Program-made: the position numbers and the translations under genes
The notes under the pieces: model-generated
What the model was told of the DNA's origin: nothing
Database searches by the model: none
Seen by the model: only the letters and a program-made list of their open reading frames with translations
Assembly (NCBI RefSeq): GCF_014640315.1
Contig: NZ_BMGS01000008.1
Span: forward strand, 186,001 to 250,000
From: Hymenobacter glacieicola
GTDB lineage: Bacteria > Bacteroidota > Bacteroidia > Cytophagales > Hymenobacteraceae
Reading direction: 5' to 3'
Length of the DNA: 64,000 nucleotides
Shown: positions 34,038 to 44,168 of the stretch, one piece after another
Layout of the letters: every line of letters begins with the position of its first letter
Position numbering within the stretch: the first letter of the stretch is position 1

Positions 34038-37000
34038 TTACTGTTTCAGCAAGCGAACTACGGCCGAGCCGTCGGGCATATCCAGGTGCAAATTGTACAC
34101 TCCGGGGGCCAGCGGGGTTAAGTCGAGCGGGCACTGCAGCACGGCGGCAGACTTCTTGAAGGTTTGGGTGGAGAGGCTGCGGCCGAGCCCATCCGCCACC
34201 CGCAGCGTGATGGGGCCGCGGTGGGCATTGTCGATTTTCACTTGAAACAGCCCGGCGCTGGGGTTCGGGGAAACTTCCACGCCCTGCAGCAGGGCCGCGC
34301 TAGCAATACCCGTAACGGTGGAAACCGTCTGGCACGCCTCGTTGGAGTAGCCGGAGGCCCCAAAGGCATTGATGGCGCGCACCCGGTAGCAGAACGTGCC
34401 GTTGGTCCGGACCTGGTCCGTGTAGGTCGTGACGTTGGTGCCTACCGTGGCAATGCGGGTAAAGGCCCCGCCAAACTGGGCGCGCTCAATTTCGAAGCCG
34501 GTTTCAGTACCCGAATCGTCTAGCCACACCAAATCCAGGCTGGCCATATTGTTGGCGACTACCGGGGCCAGTACGCTCAGGCCCGAGGGCGCTGCCGGAG
34601 GCTCGTTCAGGGTGTAAAGCTCCAGCTTCCAGCCCGTGAGGGTGCCCCCGTTGCCCGCCCTCGTGTCGCGGATGCTCAGCGTCCAGCTGCCAAAAGCCGG
34701 GTCGTTCAGCACGTCGCCCAGGTACCCGGTCGGTCGCACCGTGGCACCCGCCGCGGGAGGGCAGGTAAGGGCCGTGCCATCGTCGGCCAGGCTCAGGTTC
34801 AGGTTACTGGTGCCGGGGCAGACCTGGGCCAGCAGCACCGTTTGGCGGCGGGCGGGGTTGGTCAGCGTGATTTCCAGCTCACTTAGGTCCGGATGCGTGA
34901 GGGTCAGGTCCCGAATCCGAAGGTCCGACACCCGCTCCGTGTTGCCGATAACGATGGTGGAGGTGGTAGTAGCGCCGGCCGTACTGCCAATGGTGCGGGG
35001 CACCTGGGTAGCCGTTGCCGTGCGCAACGTGTGGGTGCCCGTCAGCAGCTGCCGGGTAGCCGAATAAGGCGCCGTTGCGCAGGCACTAACCCCGCGCACG
35101 CGCACATAGTAAGTAGTAGTGGGCTGCAGCAGCAGGGTTGTGAAAGTGGTGCCGGTAATGCCCGTCTGGTTAACTACCAGGCTGGTAAAGGCCGCATCGG
35201 TGGCTACCTGCACCTCGTAGGAAATGGCATTCGGCACGGCAGTCCAGGTAATGCGGGGCCGTAGCGTGGATAGCCCGCCCGCGGCGGGGGTAGTAATCGT
35301 GGGGGCCTGGGTGGCGGAGGGCCGGATGGTCAGCAATACATCCAGTACCCGCGTCACGCCCCCGCTGGTGCCCGTGAGCTGCAGCGTGTAGGTGCCGGCC
35401 GCCGTGCTGGCGTCAGCCGTGATGGTGGCCGTGGTGGCGCTGCCCACCGCTACGGGGTTGGCCGCGTACGTGACCGTAACGCCGGCCGGCAAGTTGGTGG
35501 CAGAAAGCGTTACGTTGCCGCTGAACCCCTGTAGCTGGCCCATGCTGAGCGGAATCGTAGCCGAGTTGCCCGGGCAAAAAGCCAGCGTAGCCGCGTCAGC
35601 CGTTTGCAGGAAGAAGGTCGGACCGGTGGGCGCAGTCAGCGTCAGGTTTTGGTTGGAAATATCGAAAAAGATGCCGGCGCTGGCCTGTACGCGCACCCGG
35701 GCCGTGGAAGTAGCTGCCACACCGGCGGGCACCGTTACGGCCTCAAACCCATCGTTGGGGGTGTTGGCCGCCAGCACCGTAGGGTAGGTCAGGCCCCCAT
35801 CGGTAGAGAGCAGAATGTTGACCGTTGCCGCGTTAATGGGGGCTTGGTTGGTATTGGCCACGTCCCAGATAACCTGCTGCGGGGCGCCTATCAGCCAGGA
35901 CGTAGCACTGTTGGGACTGCGCACCACAAAGGGCCCGGCCGTGGGCACCACCACCACCTGCAGCGAGTCATAATCGACGCCGCCGCCCCCGGCGCGGTTG
36001 TCGCGGGCAACCAGCCGGAAAATCAGGCGCCGCCCGTAGGTGGGCAGCAGTTCGCCGGGCGTTTGGGTATTGTTGAGCAGGTCGGTAAGCCGCGGAAACG
36101 TGCGGGTTGGGCTGGAGGTAGGCGTGAACGACCGGAAGATGGGGGCGTCGCCGGTTGGCGCGTTCAGGGCCCCGTTGGGCCCCAGGTTCAGCTCCTCCCA
36201 CACGTAGGTAAGCGCGTCGGCGTTGGCGTCGGTGGCGGAGCCGCTCAGCACGAAAGGCGTGCGCACGGGAATGGCGTAGCTGGCCCCGGCATTTACCACC
36301 GGCGGCGTGTTGCCGGTAGCGGTGTTCACGGAGCAGTTGCCCGGGCCCGTAATGTGGGCCACAATCTGGTCGAAGCTGTGGGAGTGGAAGTAGGGGTCGG
36401 AGTTCGGCTGCAGGTTGTCGGCCCCGCAGATGCCCGCGTAAGCCATAATGGTTGAGCCCGAACCCGGCTCGTAGGCCGAGGAAGCCTCCCGGTTGCCGCT
36501 GCAGAAATCCGCCGTGCTATTGAAGGTATGGTCAGCCCCAAACTGATGCCCCATTTCGTGGGCCACGTAATCCACATCAAAGGCATCGTTAATCGGGGAC
36601 GGGGAGCCGGTAACGCCGCGCGCTTTGCCATCGATACACACGGAGGGCCGCTGAGCAATGCCCCCGCCGCCCGTGCTGAACACGTGCCCGATGTCGTAGT
36701 TGCTGGGCCCGATCAGAGAGTCAGCTACCGTCTGGTTTTCTTCGAGCATGGCCTCCCCGTCCGTGTTGGAGTACGGGTCGGTGGTAGGGTTCAGAAAAAT
36801 CAGCCGGTCGTTGTTGGGCACCAGTATCAGCCGCACGGCCAGCTCCCGCTCATAAATGGCATTCACCCGGTTAACCGACGCCACCATGCCAGCCAGCGCG
36901 CCCGCCCTGGTTCCGCCGTGGAACGCCGCGTACTCGCCGGTGCAGGCCAGGGCCAGCCGGTAGGTGCGCAGGGTAGTGCCGTTGGCCACTGCCGCCCGGC

Positions 37001-37610
37001 CCGCGGCCCGGCTCACTGAACTCAAGGCAGTTACTTCCGCCGCCGAGGGGGTAGTGCACACGAAGGGAAACGCCGCGCGGTTTATGGCCCGGCGCTCAAA
37101 TACCAAGTGCGCCGCCGTCCCGCGCACGGCCGGGTCAATGTACACCGTCTTGTCGGCGGCCAGAATCAGGGCGTGAAAGCCGTCGGGGCTGATGTCCAGG
37201 CGAGCCGTGGCCGTGGGGTCGTCGATGCCCTGGGCGGCGTACGTCTGGATGGCCGGGTAGTTGGCGGCCAGCTCCGGGGCCATTACGGGCGCCTGCACTA
37301 CCCGAAACCGTTGGGAGCTACCATCGGGCAGGGGCAAGGATATAACCGTAGCCGAGGTGGCTGCTACCACGCCGCGCCCAGCCGGCGCGCTCTGCAACAC
37401 GCTTCGCAACGTAGTCAACTGAAAGCTCACCGACCGGAAGTGGGCCAGGGGCTGCGCCGCGGGCCGGGCCGCCGCGGACAGCGTAGGAGAATCGGACCAC
37501 AGTACCCGCTGTGCCAGCGCCGTGGGAATGGTGGCGCCCAGGGCCGCCACCAGGGCGCCCCCCGTCAGGAAGGCATACCAGGGCCGGCGCGAAGTAGAGG
37601 TGTCAGGCAT
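34038..37610 (-). CDS. Secreted M12B-type zinc metalloprotease with P domain, FN3 domains and T9SS sorting tail
   Basis: The 1190-residue protein begins with a signal peptide (about 1-34) and a propeptide-like region. The zinc motif HEMGHQFGADH is at 351-361 within a reprolysin domain (about 215-430), followed by a Met turn region near STIMAYAG (386-393). Then come Ig-like or PKD-like segments (435-660), an FN3-like repeat (770-855), a proprotein convertase P domain (about 862-1000, SDLRIRDLTLTHPDLSELEI), a second FN3 (1005-1097) and a C-terminal T9SS type A sorting domain (about 1108-1190, VEVSPNPSAGLFQVKI to VVRLLKQ). It should be secreted across the outer membrane and anchored or released. 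Its substrate is unknown. It stands alone, with a strong terminator. Confidence 0.95.
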   Translation of the reverse strand: MPDTSTSRRPWYAFLTGGALVAALGATIPTALAQRVLWSDSPTLSAAARPAAQPLAHFRSVSFQLTTLRSVLQSAPAGRGVVAATSATVISLPLPDGSSQRFRVVQAPVMAPELAANYPAIQTYAAQGIDDPTATARLDISPDGFHALILAADKTVYIDPAVRGTAAHLVFERRAINRAAFPFVCTTPSAAEVTALSSVSRAAGRAAVANGTTLRTYRLALACTGEYAAFHGGTRAGALAGMVASVNRVNAIYERELAVRLILVPNNDRLIFLNPTTDPYSNTDGEAMLEENQTVADSLIGPSNYDIGHVFSTGGGGIAQRPSVCIDGKARGVTGSPSPINDAFDVDYVAHEMGHQFGADHTFNSTADFCSGNREASSAYEPGSGSTIMAYAGICGADNLQPNSDPYFHSHSFDQIVAHITGPGNCSVNTATGNTPPVVNAGASYAIPVRTPFVLSGSATDANADALTYVWEELNLGPNGALNAPTGDAPIFRSFTPTSSPTRTFPRLTDLLNNTQTPGELLPTYGRRLIFRLVARDNRAGGGGVDYDSLQVVVVPTAGPFVVRSPNSATSWLIGAPQQVIWDVANTNQAPINAATVNILLSTDGGLTYPTVLAANTPNDGFEAVTVPAGVAATSTARVRVQASAGIFFDISNQNLTLTAPTGPTFFLQTADAATLAFCPGNSATIPLSMGQLQGFSGNVTLSATNLPAGVTVTYAANPVAVGSATTATITADASTAAGTYTLQLTGTSGGVTRVLDVLLTIRPSATQAPTITTPAAGGLSTLRPRITWTAVPNAISYEVQVATDAAFTSLVVNQTGITGTTFTTLLLQPTTTYYVRVRGVSACATAPYSATRQLLTGTHTLRTATATQVPRTIGSTAGATTTSTIVIGNTERVSDLRIRDLTLTHPDLSELEITLTNPARRQTVLLAQVCPGTSNLNLSLADDGTALTCPPAAGATVRPTGYLGDVLNDPAFGSWTLSIRDTRAGNGGTLTGWKLELYTLNEPPAAPSGLSVLAPVVANNMASLDLVWLDDSGTETGFEIERAQFGGAFTRIATVGTNVTTYTDQVRTNGTFCYRVRAINAFGASGYSNEACQTVSTVTGIASAALLQGVEVSPNPSAGLFQVKIDNAHRGPITLRVADGLGRSLSTQTFKKSAAVLQCPLDLTPLAPGVYNLHLDMPDGSAVVRLLKQ

Positions 37611-37801
37611 AGCAGACAGACGAAGGGAAGTCGAGGGAAAACGTAAACGGGAAGCTCTAAGGTAGGCAGTTTTACTGCCGAAGTCCTCCGGCGGAAAGCA
37701 TATAATTCTGGGGTCGGGTTGCCCATAGAATCAACTGGAAACGCCGCTTCAGGGGCTGCAGTTTAGCAGCTGCAACCTGCGCCGGGCTGCGGCCCCTGGC
37801 A

Positions 37802-37845
37802 CAACAAAGCGCGCCTACCCGGACGGGGGTAGGCGCGCTTTGTTG
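37802..37845 (-). terminator. Terminator of the DUF3857 gene set
   Basis: CAACAAAGCGCGCCTACCC (37802-37820) pairs perfectly with 37827-37845, a 19-bp stem with a six-base loop. Confidence 0.88.
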
Positions 37846-37862
37846 CGTTGAGTTAGAAGTCG

Positions 37863-39824
37863 TTACGCGTCCGTTTTCAGCAATACCAACTGGGCTTTGT
37901 CCGCCGCACTGATCTTGCGCCGAAACTCCAGGTAGGCAGGGTAGTCGGTGCGGGCAAAGCGGGTGCGCGGCAGCTGCAGCCGGCGGATGTACTGAATGGT
38001 GCCATCGGGCAGGGTTTGCAGCTGGCTGGAGTAGGTGCCGAACTGGGTGCTGAGCTGTACGGGCGCGGGCAGCTGCTCGGGACGCAGGCTGGCGGGCACG
38101 TGCAGGCGCACCGTGTCGGTTTGGGTGAGGGCGTGGTCGAGCCAGAGGTCGGTTTGCCGCTCGCCCACGCTGGCGGCCGGGGCGGAAAGCCGGCTGAGCA
38201 GGTTGGGCGTCAGGAACACGCGCTTGCCGCTGGGCGGGGCCAGAGCCGGCAGCGTAAGGGACAGACTTTCCGTCAGGCCGGGCACGGCCGCGCCGGGAGG
38301 CGTGGGCCGTAGGGCTACCTTGGTCAGGGTAAAGTTGGGCAGGGGCAGCCGGCTGCTGATGTGCTTTTTCTGCTCGGGCAGGTCCAGGCTCGGCAAGGTA
38401 GCCACGGCGTCGTATTCCAGGCCGGTGCGCAGGGTGCGCAGGGTAGCTGTGGCATTGCCCTGGGCGTCCAGGTACACGTCGGCCAGTCGCTCGCGCCGGT
38501 TTTCAGTGGCGCCGTAGCGGGGGGTAGCAATCAGGCGCCCGCCCTGGGGTAGCAGCAGCAGGGCGTGGCGGTTGCCCGTGAAGCCGCCCATGTACCCAAA
38601 CGGATTGCTTTGGCTGGTGCACTCCAGCCACACGGTATCGGGCCGGGCACTCTTGACCAGGGGCACGCACAGCACCACGTGGTTGAACTGGGAACTGGGG
38701 AAGTCCGTGCGAATGTCCTGCTCATCGGAGCCGGCGCGCACCAGTGCGGCGTGGGCCGTAATGCCGGCCGCCCCCAGCAGGGCCTTGCAGTAGTTGGTCA
38801 GGGCTTTGCAGTCCCCGTAGCCATTGGCCGCCACGGAGGCCGCGGGAAACGTCTGCCAGCCGCCCAGGCCCAGTTGAATGGAGACGTAGCGGGTAGTGGT
38901 CTGCAGAAACTCGTACACCTTCCGGATGCGGGCCCGCTCATCGGTTTCGCCTTGTACCAGGGCGGCCATGCGCGCCTGCAGGGCCGGCGGCAGGGCGTCG
39001 CGGCCGGCGTTCAGCTCGTAGGTCCAGCGGCTCAGGTCGGCCCAGGAGGAAAGCTGGCCGGCGTGGCCTTCTACCTCAAACTGGGTGGGCGCCGTCAGCA
39101 CGGCTGGCGTAACATCGGCTACGGAGGGCCCGTCAGGTTCTTCCTCGCGGGCGGCCAAATCGTGCACCTGCCATTCGTATACTTCCTGGCTGCCCTGGGT
39201 GTGGCGAGCCTGGGCGGCCCCGGCCGGCAGGTGCAGTTCCTGGTAGCGCAGGGCCAGGCCCGTGGGCATCAATACCCGAAACGAGGCCTGCTCTACGCTT
39301 AGCTGCTCCACGGGCTGGGGCCGCCAGGTCGAGTAAAACAAGGGGTTATCCGACACTACCTCGTACTCGAACTCCACCGTGTAGGGGTAAGAGGGTTGGC
39401 TTAAATCGGCTACCCGGCCGCGGGCGTCGGAAGCCAGGCTGAAGCCGTCGGAAAGGCTAATGTCGTGGATGTCAGCCGGGCGGAGCTGGCGCAGCAGCCG
39501 GCCCTCGGCGTCGTACACGCTACCCCGGAAGTAGCTGATGCTGTTGAGCTGGCTGTAGTACACCAGTTCCGTCGCCCAGCGCGCTCCGGCCTCATCGAGC
39601 ACCGTAACGGCGCGGCGCACCGTTTCCACCGTGCGGCTCACCGACTTTACCAGCAGAGTTTCCTCGTGGCGGCGAACCACGGCGTGGGCGTTTTCGCGCA
39701 GGGCACCGGGTAGGGCAGCCACCGCATACTTTGGCGCCGGCCCGTAGGCGGCCCGCGCCGGGCCCGCTGCCACGCTCAGCCAAGCCGCGCAGCCGGCTAC
39801 AAAGGGAAAAAGGTAGGTACGCAT
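37863..39824 (-). CDS. DUF3857 protein with intact transglutaminase-like domain
   Basis: The 653-residue exported protein (signal peptide about 1-26) has an N-terminal DUF3857 beta domain and a transglutaminase-like domain at about 285-410. The catalytic Cys is C339 in GYGDCKALTNY, the His H382 in SQFNHVVLCVP, and the third position E401 in WLECTSQ. The C-terminal third is beta-rich. Its start shares one base with the stop of the upstream paralog. It is the last of three tandem DUF3857 genes. Only this member keeps the Cys and His. A periplasmic peptidase or cross-linking role is possible; none is known to me. Confidence 0.88.
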   Translation of the reverse strand: MRTYLFPFVAGCAAWLSVAAGPARAAYGPAPKYAVAALPGALRENAHAVVRRHEETLLVKSVSRTVETVRRAVTVLDEAGARWATELVYYSQLNSISYFRGSVYDAEGRLLRQLRPADIHDISLSDGFSLASDARGRVADLSQPSYPYTVEFEYEVVSDNPLFYSTWRPQPVEQLSVEQASFRVLMPTGLALRYQELHLPAGAAQARHTQGSQEVYEWQVHDLAAREEEPDGPSVADVTPAVLTAPTQFEVEGHAGQLSSWADLSRWTYELNAGRDALPPALQARMAALVQGETDERARIRKVYEFLQTTTRYVSIQLGLGGWQTFPAASVAANGYGDCKALTNYCKALLGAAGITAHAALVRAGSDEQDIRTDFPSSQFNHVVLCVPLVKSARPDTVWLECTSQSNPFGYMGGFTGNRHALLLLPQGGRLIATPRYGATENRRERLADVYLDAQGNATATLRTLRTGLEYDAVATLPSLDLPEQKKHISSRLPLPNFTLTKVALRPTPPGAAVPGLTESLSLTLPALAPPSGKRVFLTPNLLSRLSAPAASVGERQTDLWLDHALTQTDTVRLHVPASLRPEQLPAPVQLSTQFGTYSSQLQTLPDGTIQYIRRLQLPRTRFARTDYPAYLEFRRKISAADKAQLVLLKTDA

Positions 39825-41872
39825 CAGACTTTCTTCTTAAGCACCAGCTTTTCGCCCTGCTTGGTCATCACGTGGGTGAAAAACTCCCGCAGGTAGGCGT
39901 ATTCCTCGGCTGAGTAAACCGGCCGGGTCAGGCTCATGCGGCTCATAATCTGAATGGTGCCTTCGCCGGGCTGCACGTTGTAGAGGAAGCGGCCGCCGCC
40001 TTCGGGCAGCTGCACGGACATGCCTTTGGGGGTTTCCTCCAGCAGGTAGCCCGCCGGCAGGGTAATAGTCAGCACGATGGTTTCATCCAGGGAGGCCCCG
40101 AAATCCACGGGGAAGCGCCGACCCTCGTGCAGGAAGGGGTTTTTGTCGGTGCCGAAGTAGCGCATGGGGTTCAGGTAAATGGTGCCTGCCGGCGTTTCTC
40201 CGCCCGCGGCGGCAAACTCGTAGTCCAGCATCAGGGGCTTGTGCAGATTGTCGCGCTCCTGGAAGGTGTACTTCGGAATGCTCCAGCCCTCATGGTCGGT
40301 AATGATTTCCTCCACGTACTTTTTCTCGCCCAGCTTCCGCAGCTTTTCGCGCTGGTTCAGGGCCAAGTAGCCGCCGTGTTCCTGGTGTACCTTGCCGCTG
40401 AGGCTGCCTTTTTCATCTACCGCCAGGTTGATCTGGCGGTAGGTTACCAGCCGGTCGGCGGGCTTGAGCTCCACCCACCGCGACTCGCTGGCCTTGGGTA
40501 GCACCAGGCGGCCCACGCCGTTGAGGCAGCGGTACGGGAGCATGCCGCAGGGAGCCAGCTCCTCGGTGGCGTCCACCAGCAGCTCCTTGCCTTCGGGCAG
40601 CGCTACGTGGGCTACCACGTAGTTGAAGCGGCTCATCAGGGGTACGTTGGTTTCCATGCGGCCGTGGCTGCGGGTGCTCAGCACGACGGGGTTGGCCTGG
40701 AGGCCCGCTTCGCGCAGGGCGGCAATCAGCAGCAGGTTCACGTCGGCGGCTGAGCCCGATTTCTGCTCGTACACCCGCCGGATGTTACCCGAGGAGAAAA
40801 CGCCGTTGTTGCCGTTGTGCTTTACGGCGCGACGAATCAAATCATGCACGGCCGCGGTGCGGGCGGCGGGGTCGGTGTGCTGGGCTACCAGGGGCGCGAG
40901 CTGCTGCTTCAGGAAGCTGCCGCGGCTGAGCTGGGCCCCGAAGCTGTCTTCGTTGAGCAGCTCGTAGTCAATCTTCTCCCAGGAGTTGGCCACCGACTTA
41001 TAGGCTTCGTTGGGCCATTTGGTGCCGGCCAGCTCGAAGTCAATCTTGGCAATGTAGTCGTTGGTGGTAGTCATGTAGGGCTCCTCGCGCATGGCGGGCA
41101 GGTTCTTCATGGCCCAGCGGAAGTTGGTTACGCGGGGCGTAACCGTTTCCGAGCCGCCCGACTGCCGGCCGCCCTGCATGCCCGGCTCAATGGACGAGGA
41201 CCAGCGGATGACGTACTGGGTGGTGCCTTCCGTGCGCTCCTGCACTTCCAGGGGCTCGTAGCCCTGCATCAGCATCTTGTAGTCGAAGTACTCCGGAATG
41301 GCGGCGCGGTACTCACTCCAGCGCACCGGAATATCCGACTGGAAGGTCCAGTCCTGAAAATTGAAGGTAAACTCCGAGGCTACCGTGTACGCAAACTCCA
41401 CAATGGGGCCTTCCCGCACGTTAGGCATCGTGAATTTGCGGATAGTGATGTTGGGCGTGCTTTCTTCCCGGAACATCGACTCAGAATTGAGCTTTTCCTT
41501 GACGACCTGCCCGTTCACCAGGTTGTAGGTGAAGCCGCGCAGGGCCGTGAGCTTTTCCTCGTTGGTGCCCCGGTGGTAGAGCGGCACTTTTACCGTGGCG
41601 TAGTCGTAGCCGGCTTTTTTCAGAATTTTGATGCGGGCTACTCGCTCAAAAATCACGCGGAACCCACCCTCGCTGTAATCAAAGCGGGAGCGGCCAAAGT
41701 CGCAGAGCACCACGGCCGGAGCGGCGCTATCGGCCACGAAGTTCTGGCCGGTCAGGTCCCGTTCGTCAATTTTGCCAAACTTAATAGGGTCAGCCTGGGC
41801 GTAGGCTATGGATACGGACGCACCGGAGCAAATACCAGCCAGAAACAGCCGGCGGAGTAAAGGTTGAATCAT
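39824..41872 (-). CDS. DUF3857 protein with degenerate transglutaminase-like domain (1)
   Basis: The 682-residue exported protein (signal peptide MIQPLLRRLFLAGICSGASV plus IAYAQ) has the DUF3857 fold (about 55-270) and a transglutaminase-like part at about 335-470. KSGSAADVNLLLIAALREAG stands where the catalytic Cys should be (Ala here), and FNYVVAHVALP has Tyr in place of the catalytic His. The Asp in LLVDATEE remains. It is therefore probably a non-catalytic relative, a form I recall in many Bacteroidota. It overlaps the intact paralog downstream by one base and is about 45% like the next upstream paralog by eye. Confidence 0.88.
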   Translation of the reverse strand: MIQPLLRRLFLAGICSGASVSIAYAQADPIKFGKIDERDLTGQNFVADSAAPAVVLCDFGRSRFDYSEGGFRVIFERVARIKILKKAGYDYATVKVPLYHRGTNEEKLTALRGFTYNLVNGQVVKEKLNSESMFREESTPNITIRKFTMPNVREGPIVEFAYTVASEFTFNFQDWTFQSDIPVRWSEYRAAIPEYFDYKMLMQGYEPLEVQERTEGTTQYVIRWSSSIEPGMQGGRQSGGSETVTPRVTNFRWAMKNLPAMREEPYMTTTNDYIAKIDFELAGTKWPNEAYKSVANSWEKIDYELLNEDSFGAQLSRGSFLKQQLAPLVAQHTDPAARTAAVHDLIRRAVKHNGNNGVFSSGNIRRVYEQKSGSAADVNLLLIAALREAGLQANPVVLSTRSHGRMETNVPLMSRFNYVVAHVALPEGKELLVDATEELAPCGMLPYRCLNGVGRLVLPKASESRWVELKPADRLVTYRQINLAVDEKGSLSGKVHQEHGGYLALNQREKLRKLGEKKYVEEIITDHEGWSIPKYTFQERDNLHKPLMLDYEFAAAGGETPAGTIYLNPMRYFGTDKNPFLHEGRRFPVDFGASLDETIVLTITLPAGYLLEETPKGMSVQLPEGGGRFLYNVQPGEGTIQIMSRMSLTRPVYSAEEYAYLREFFTHVMTKQGEKLVLKKKV

Positions 41873-42039
41873 ACCAACACGGGTAGGTTAATGTGACGAT
41901 TGAAGGATAGCTATTCCCAGGCCTTGGACTGCTTGTCCGGAGCTAGCACTGCGGGAGATATACTACAGTTGCAACAGGGTAGAGAAGCGGAATCGAAATA
42001 TCACTATTCAGCGCTACCCAAGCAAATAGGCCGGGTAGT

Positions 42040-44076
42040 TTATTGGCGCTGCACCACAATCGGCTCGGCCATTTTGGCCAGCGCCCGGGCGTACAGCTCC
42101 CGCAGGGCCTGGTACTCTTCGGCCGAATAATGGGTTTTCGCCAGATGCAGGCGGCTGGTAATGGCCAGAGTCTGGGCCGTGGGCTGGCTTACGCTAAACA
42201 CGAAGCGGCCCCCCTCGTTGGGTAGGGCTAGGGTAGCGGCGGCGGGTAGCTCCGTGGCGGCGTAGCCCTCGGGCAGGGTAAGCTCCACCATGTACTCCAG
42301 CCGCTGGGGGCTGGCCATATCCACCGGGTAGAGGCGGTCGGGGTGGCGGAAGGGGTTGGCGGGCAGTCCCAGTTGGGCCGTCGGGCGCACGTAGAGTGTA
42401 GCGGCCGTGGCTTCAGCCCCGGGCAGGCGGGCCGCCAGCGTAAGAGCTACGGGGCGGGTCAGGTCAGTGGCCACCACTTCCGCTTTTTCAATCTGCCAAT
42501 CGGGGTGGGCCTGCTGCCACTGCTGGCGCAGGGCCGCCACAGGCTGGCGGTGCTCCGAAGCGGCGTAGCCCGCGTACTCCTGGCGCACGGTTCCCTGCAA
42601 AGTGCCCGTCGCCTCGAGCGTGAGGCGGGCGTGGGTGTAGCGCAGGTTGGGGGCCGACGGCGCCAGGGCAACCCAGCGCCCCGCCGAACCCAGCAGCCGG
42701 CCCTGGTCGTTGAGGCAGTTCTCCGGCAGCAGCTCCGGGGGTAGGGTAGGGTCAGTGGCGTCCAGTACCAGCTCCTGGTTGCCGGGCAAACGCACGTGAG
42801 CCGCTACGTAGTTAAACTGGCTTAGCACGGGCAGCTCCGTTTGAATGCGGCCGTGGTTGCGGGTGCTCAGCAGCAGGGGCTGGGCCTCCAGGCCGGCTTC
42901 GCGCAGCAGGCGCACCAGCAGCAGATTGATTTCAGCCGCGTTGCCCTGACGGGTTTCCAGCACTCGTTTGGGGGTAGCCCGCGCATAAAGTGAGGCCGAG
43001 CCGCTGTACCCCACGGCTTGCAGCACCAGTTGCCGGGCCGCGGCTGCGCGGGCCGCCGGGTCCGGGATGGAGCGCAAGGCTGCGGCAGCGGAAGCCAGCG
43101 GGGAGTTTTGCTGCAGGTACTGCCCGAACTCTTCTTTCTCCAACAGCTCCTTTTCAATCTGGGCCCAGGAGCTGACTACAAACTGCGGGTCCCGGTTGGG
43201 GTCAAACTGAATGCGTTCCAGCTCGAAGTCAACGCGGCTCAGATAATCGTGTTCGGTGGTCAGAAAGGGTTCGGGCCGGAACGCCGGAATGTCTTGCTGA
43301 ACCCAGCGCCGGGTAAGGGCCTGGGTGCTGATCTGGTAGGCCTTGTCGGTGCTGCTGGCATTGGTGGCACCGTAGGAGTCCTGGGTTTTCTCGCGGTAAG
43401 TGGTGGTATACTGTGCCGCCCCGCTGGTATTTACGGCAAAAGGCCAGTAAGAGCGGGTCATTTCCTTGTAGCGGTAAAAGCTCGGAATCTGAACCCGGTA
43501 TTCGCTCCAGCGCACCGGAATTGCCTGCTGAAACTGCCAGTCCTGCAAATTGAACAGAAACGGGGAGCGGATGGCGTAGGTGAATTCCAGAATAGAGCCC
43601 TCCCGCACGTTAGGCAGGGTAAAGGCATACTCATCGAGGCGGTCGTTGAGCTTGCGGCTGAACACGGCCTCCGTGCGCAGCAGGTCTTTGCTTAGCTCCT
43701 TGCCCGTGAGGTTGTAGGTGATGCCTTTTAGCTGCTGAATCTGCTCGCGGCTGCCGTTTTTAGGGTCGTGGTAGAGCACTACGCGCACGGTAGCATGCTC
43801 GTAGCCAGGCCGCCGCCGGATCAGTAGCCGGGCGGTGCGCTCAAAGCGCAATTCAAACCCATCTTGCCCGCCTTTGATGGTCGATTGCCCAAAGTCGCAG
43901 ATAACTTCAGCCGCGGCCGAATCTGGGGCCGGGCGGGCCAGGAGCTGGGCCGCTTCCTGCGCATCCAGCTTACCAAAACGAACGGGAACCTCCTGGGCCC
44001 AGGCCAGGACCGGAAAACAAAGCACCAGGCCGGCCAACGCACCCCGCCAGCTGGCAGGAGCAACACGAGTAATCAT
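42040..44076 (-). CDS. DUF3857 protein with degenerate transglutaminase-like domain (2)
   Basis: With the start at 44076 (MITRVAPASWRGALAGLVLC) the protein is 678 residues, with a signal peptide ending LAWAQ. It is a paralog of the previous gene along its whole length: DFGQSTIKGGQDGFELRFER matches the DFGRSRFDYSEGGFRVIFER of its neighbour. The Cys region reads RQGNAAEINLLLVRLLREAG and the His region FNYVAAHVRLP, so both catalytic residues are missing, as in its neighbour. It is the first of three genes and is separated from the second by 167 bases without a terminator that I can see. Confidence 0.88.
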   Translation of the reverse strand: MITRVAPASWRGALAGLVLCFPVLAWAQEVPVRFGKLDAQEAAQLLARPAPDSAAAEVICDFGQSTIKGGQDGFELRFERTARLLIRRRPGYEHATVRVVLYHDPKNGSREQIQQLKGITYNLTGKELSKDLLRTEAVFSRKLNDRLDEYAFTLPNVREGSILEFTYAIRSPFLFNLQDWQFQQAIPVRWSEYRVQIPSFYRYKEMTRSYWPFAVNTSGAAQYTTTYREKTQDSYGATNASSTDKAYQISTQALTRRWVQQDIPAFRPEPFLTTEHDYLSRVDFELERIQFDPNRDPQFVVSSWAQIEKELLEKEEFGQYLQQNSPLASAAAALRSIPDPAARAAAARQLVLQAVGYSGSASLYARATPKRVLETRQGNAAEINLLLVRLLREAGLEAQPLLLSTRNHGRIQTELPVLSQFNYVAAHVRLPGNQELVLDATDPTLPPELLPENCLNDQGRLLGSAGRWVALAPSAPNLRYTHARLTLEATGTLQGTVRQEYAGYAASEHRQPVAALRQQWQQAHPDWQIEKAEVVATDLTRPVALTLAARLPGAEATAATLYVRPTAQLGLPANPFRHPDRLYPVDMASPQRLEYMVELTLPEGYAATELPAAATLALPNEGGRFVFSVSQPTAQTLAITSRLHLAKTHYSAEEYQALRELYARALAKMAEPIVVQRQ

Positions 44077-44168
44077 GTAACTTTCGATAACTACTAAGGT
44101 GATAGAATAGCCGGGCAACCCGGTAGCGTAGTAAAACTATCGAAAAGCCGCCGAGCTGCCAACTCCGG

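Noticed and set aside
34038..37610. Adhesin rather than protease
   Set aside because: The HEMGHQFGADH zinc motif and surrounding domain show a metalloprotease; the FN3 and P domains are accessory.
40817..41860. Plus-strand frame of 347 codons
   Set aside because: It is antisense to a DUF3857 gene.
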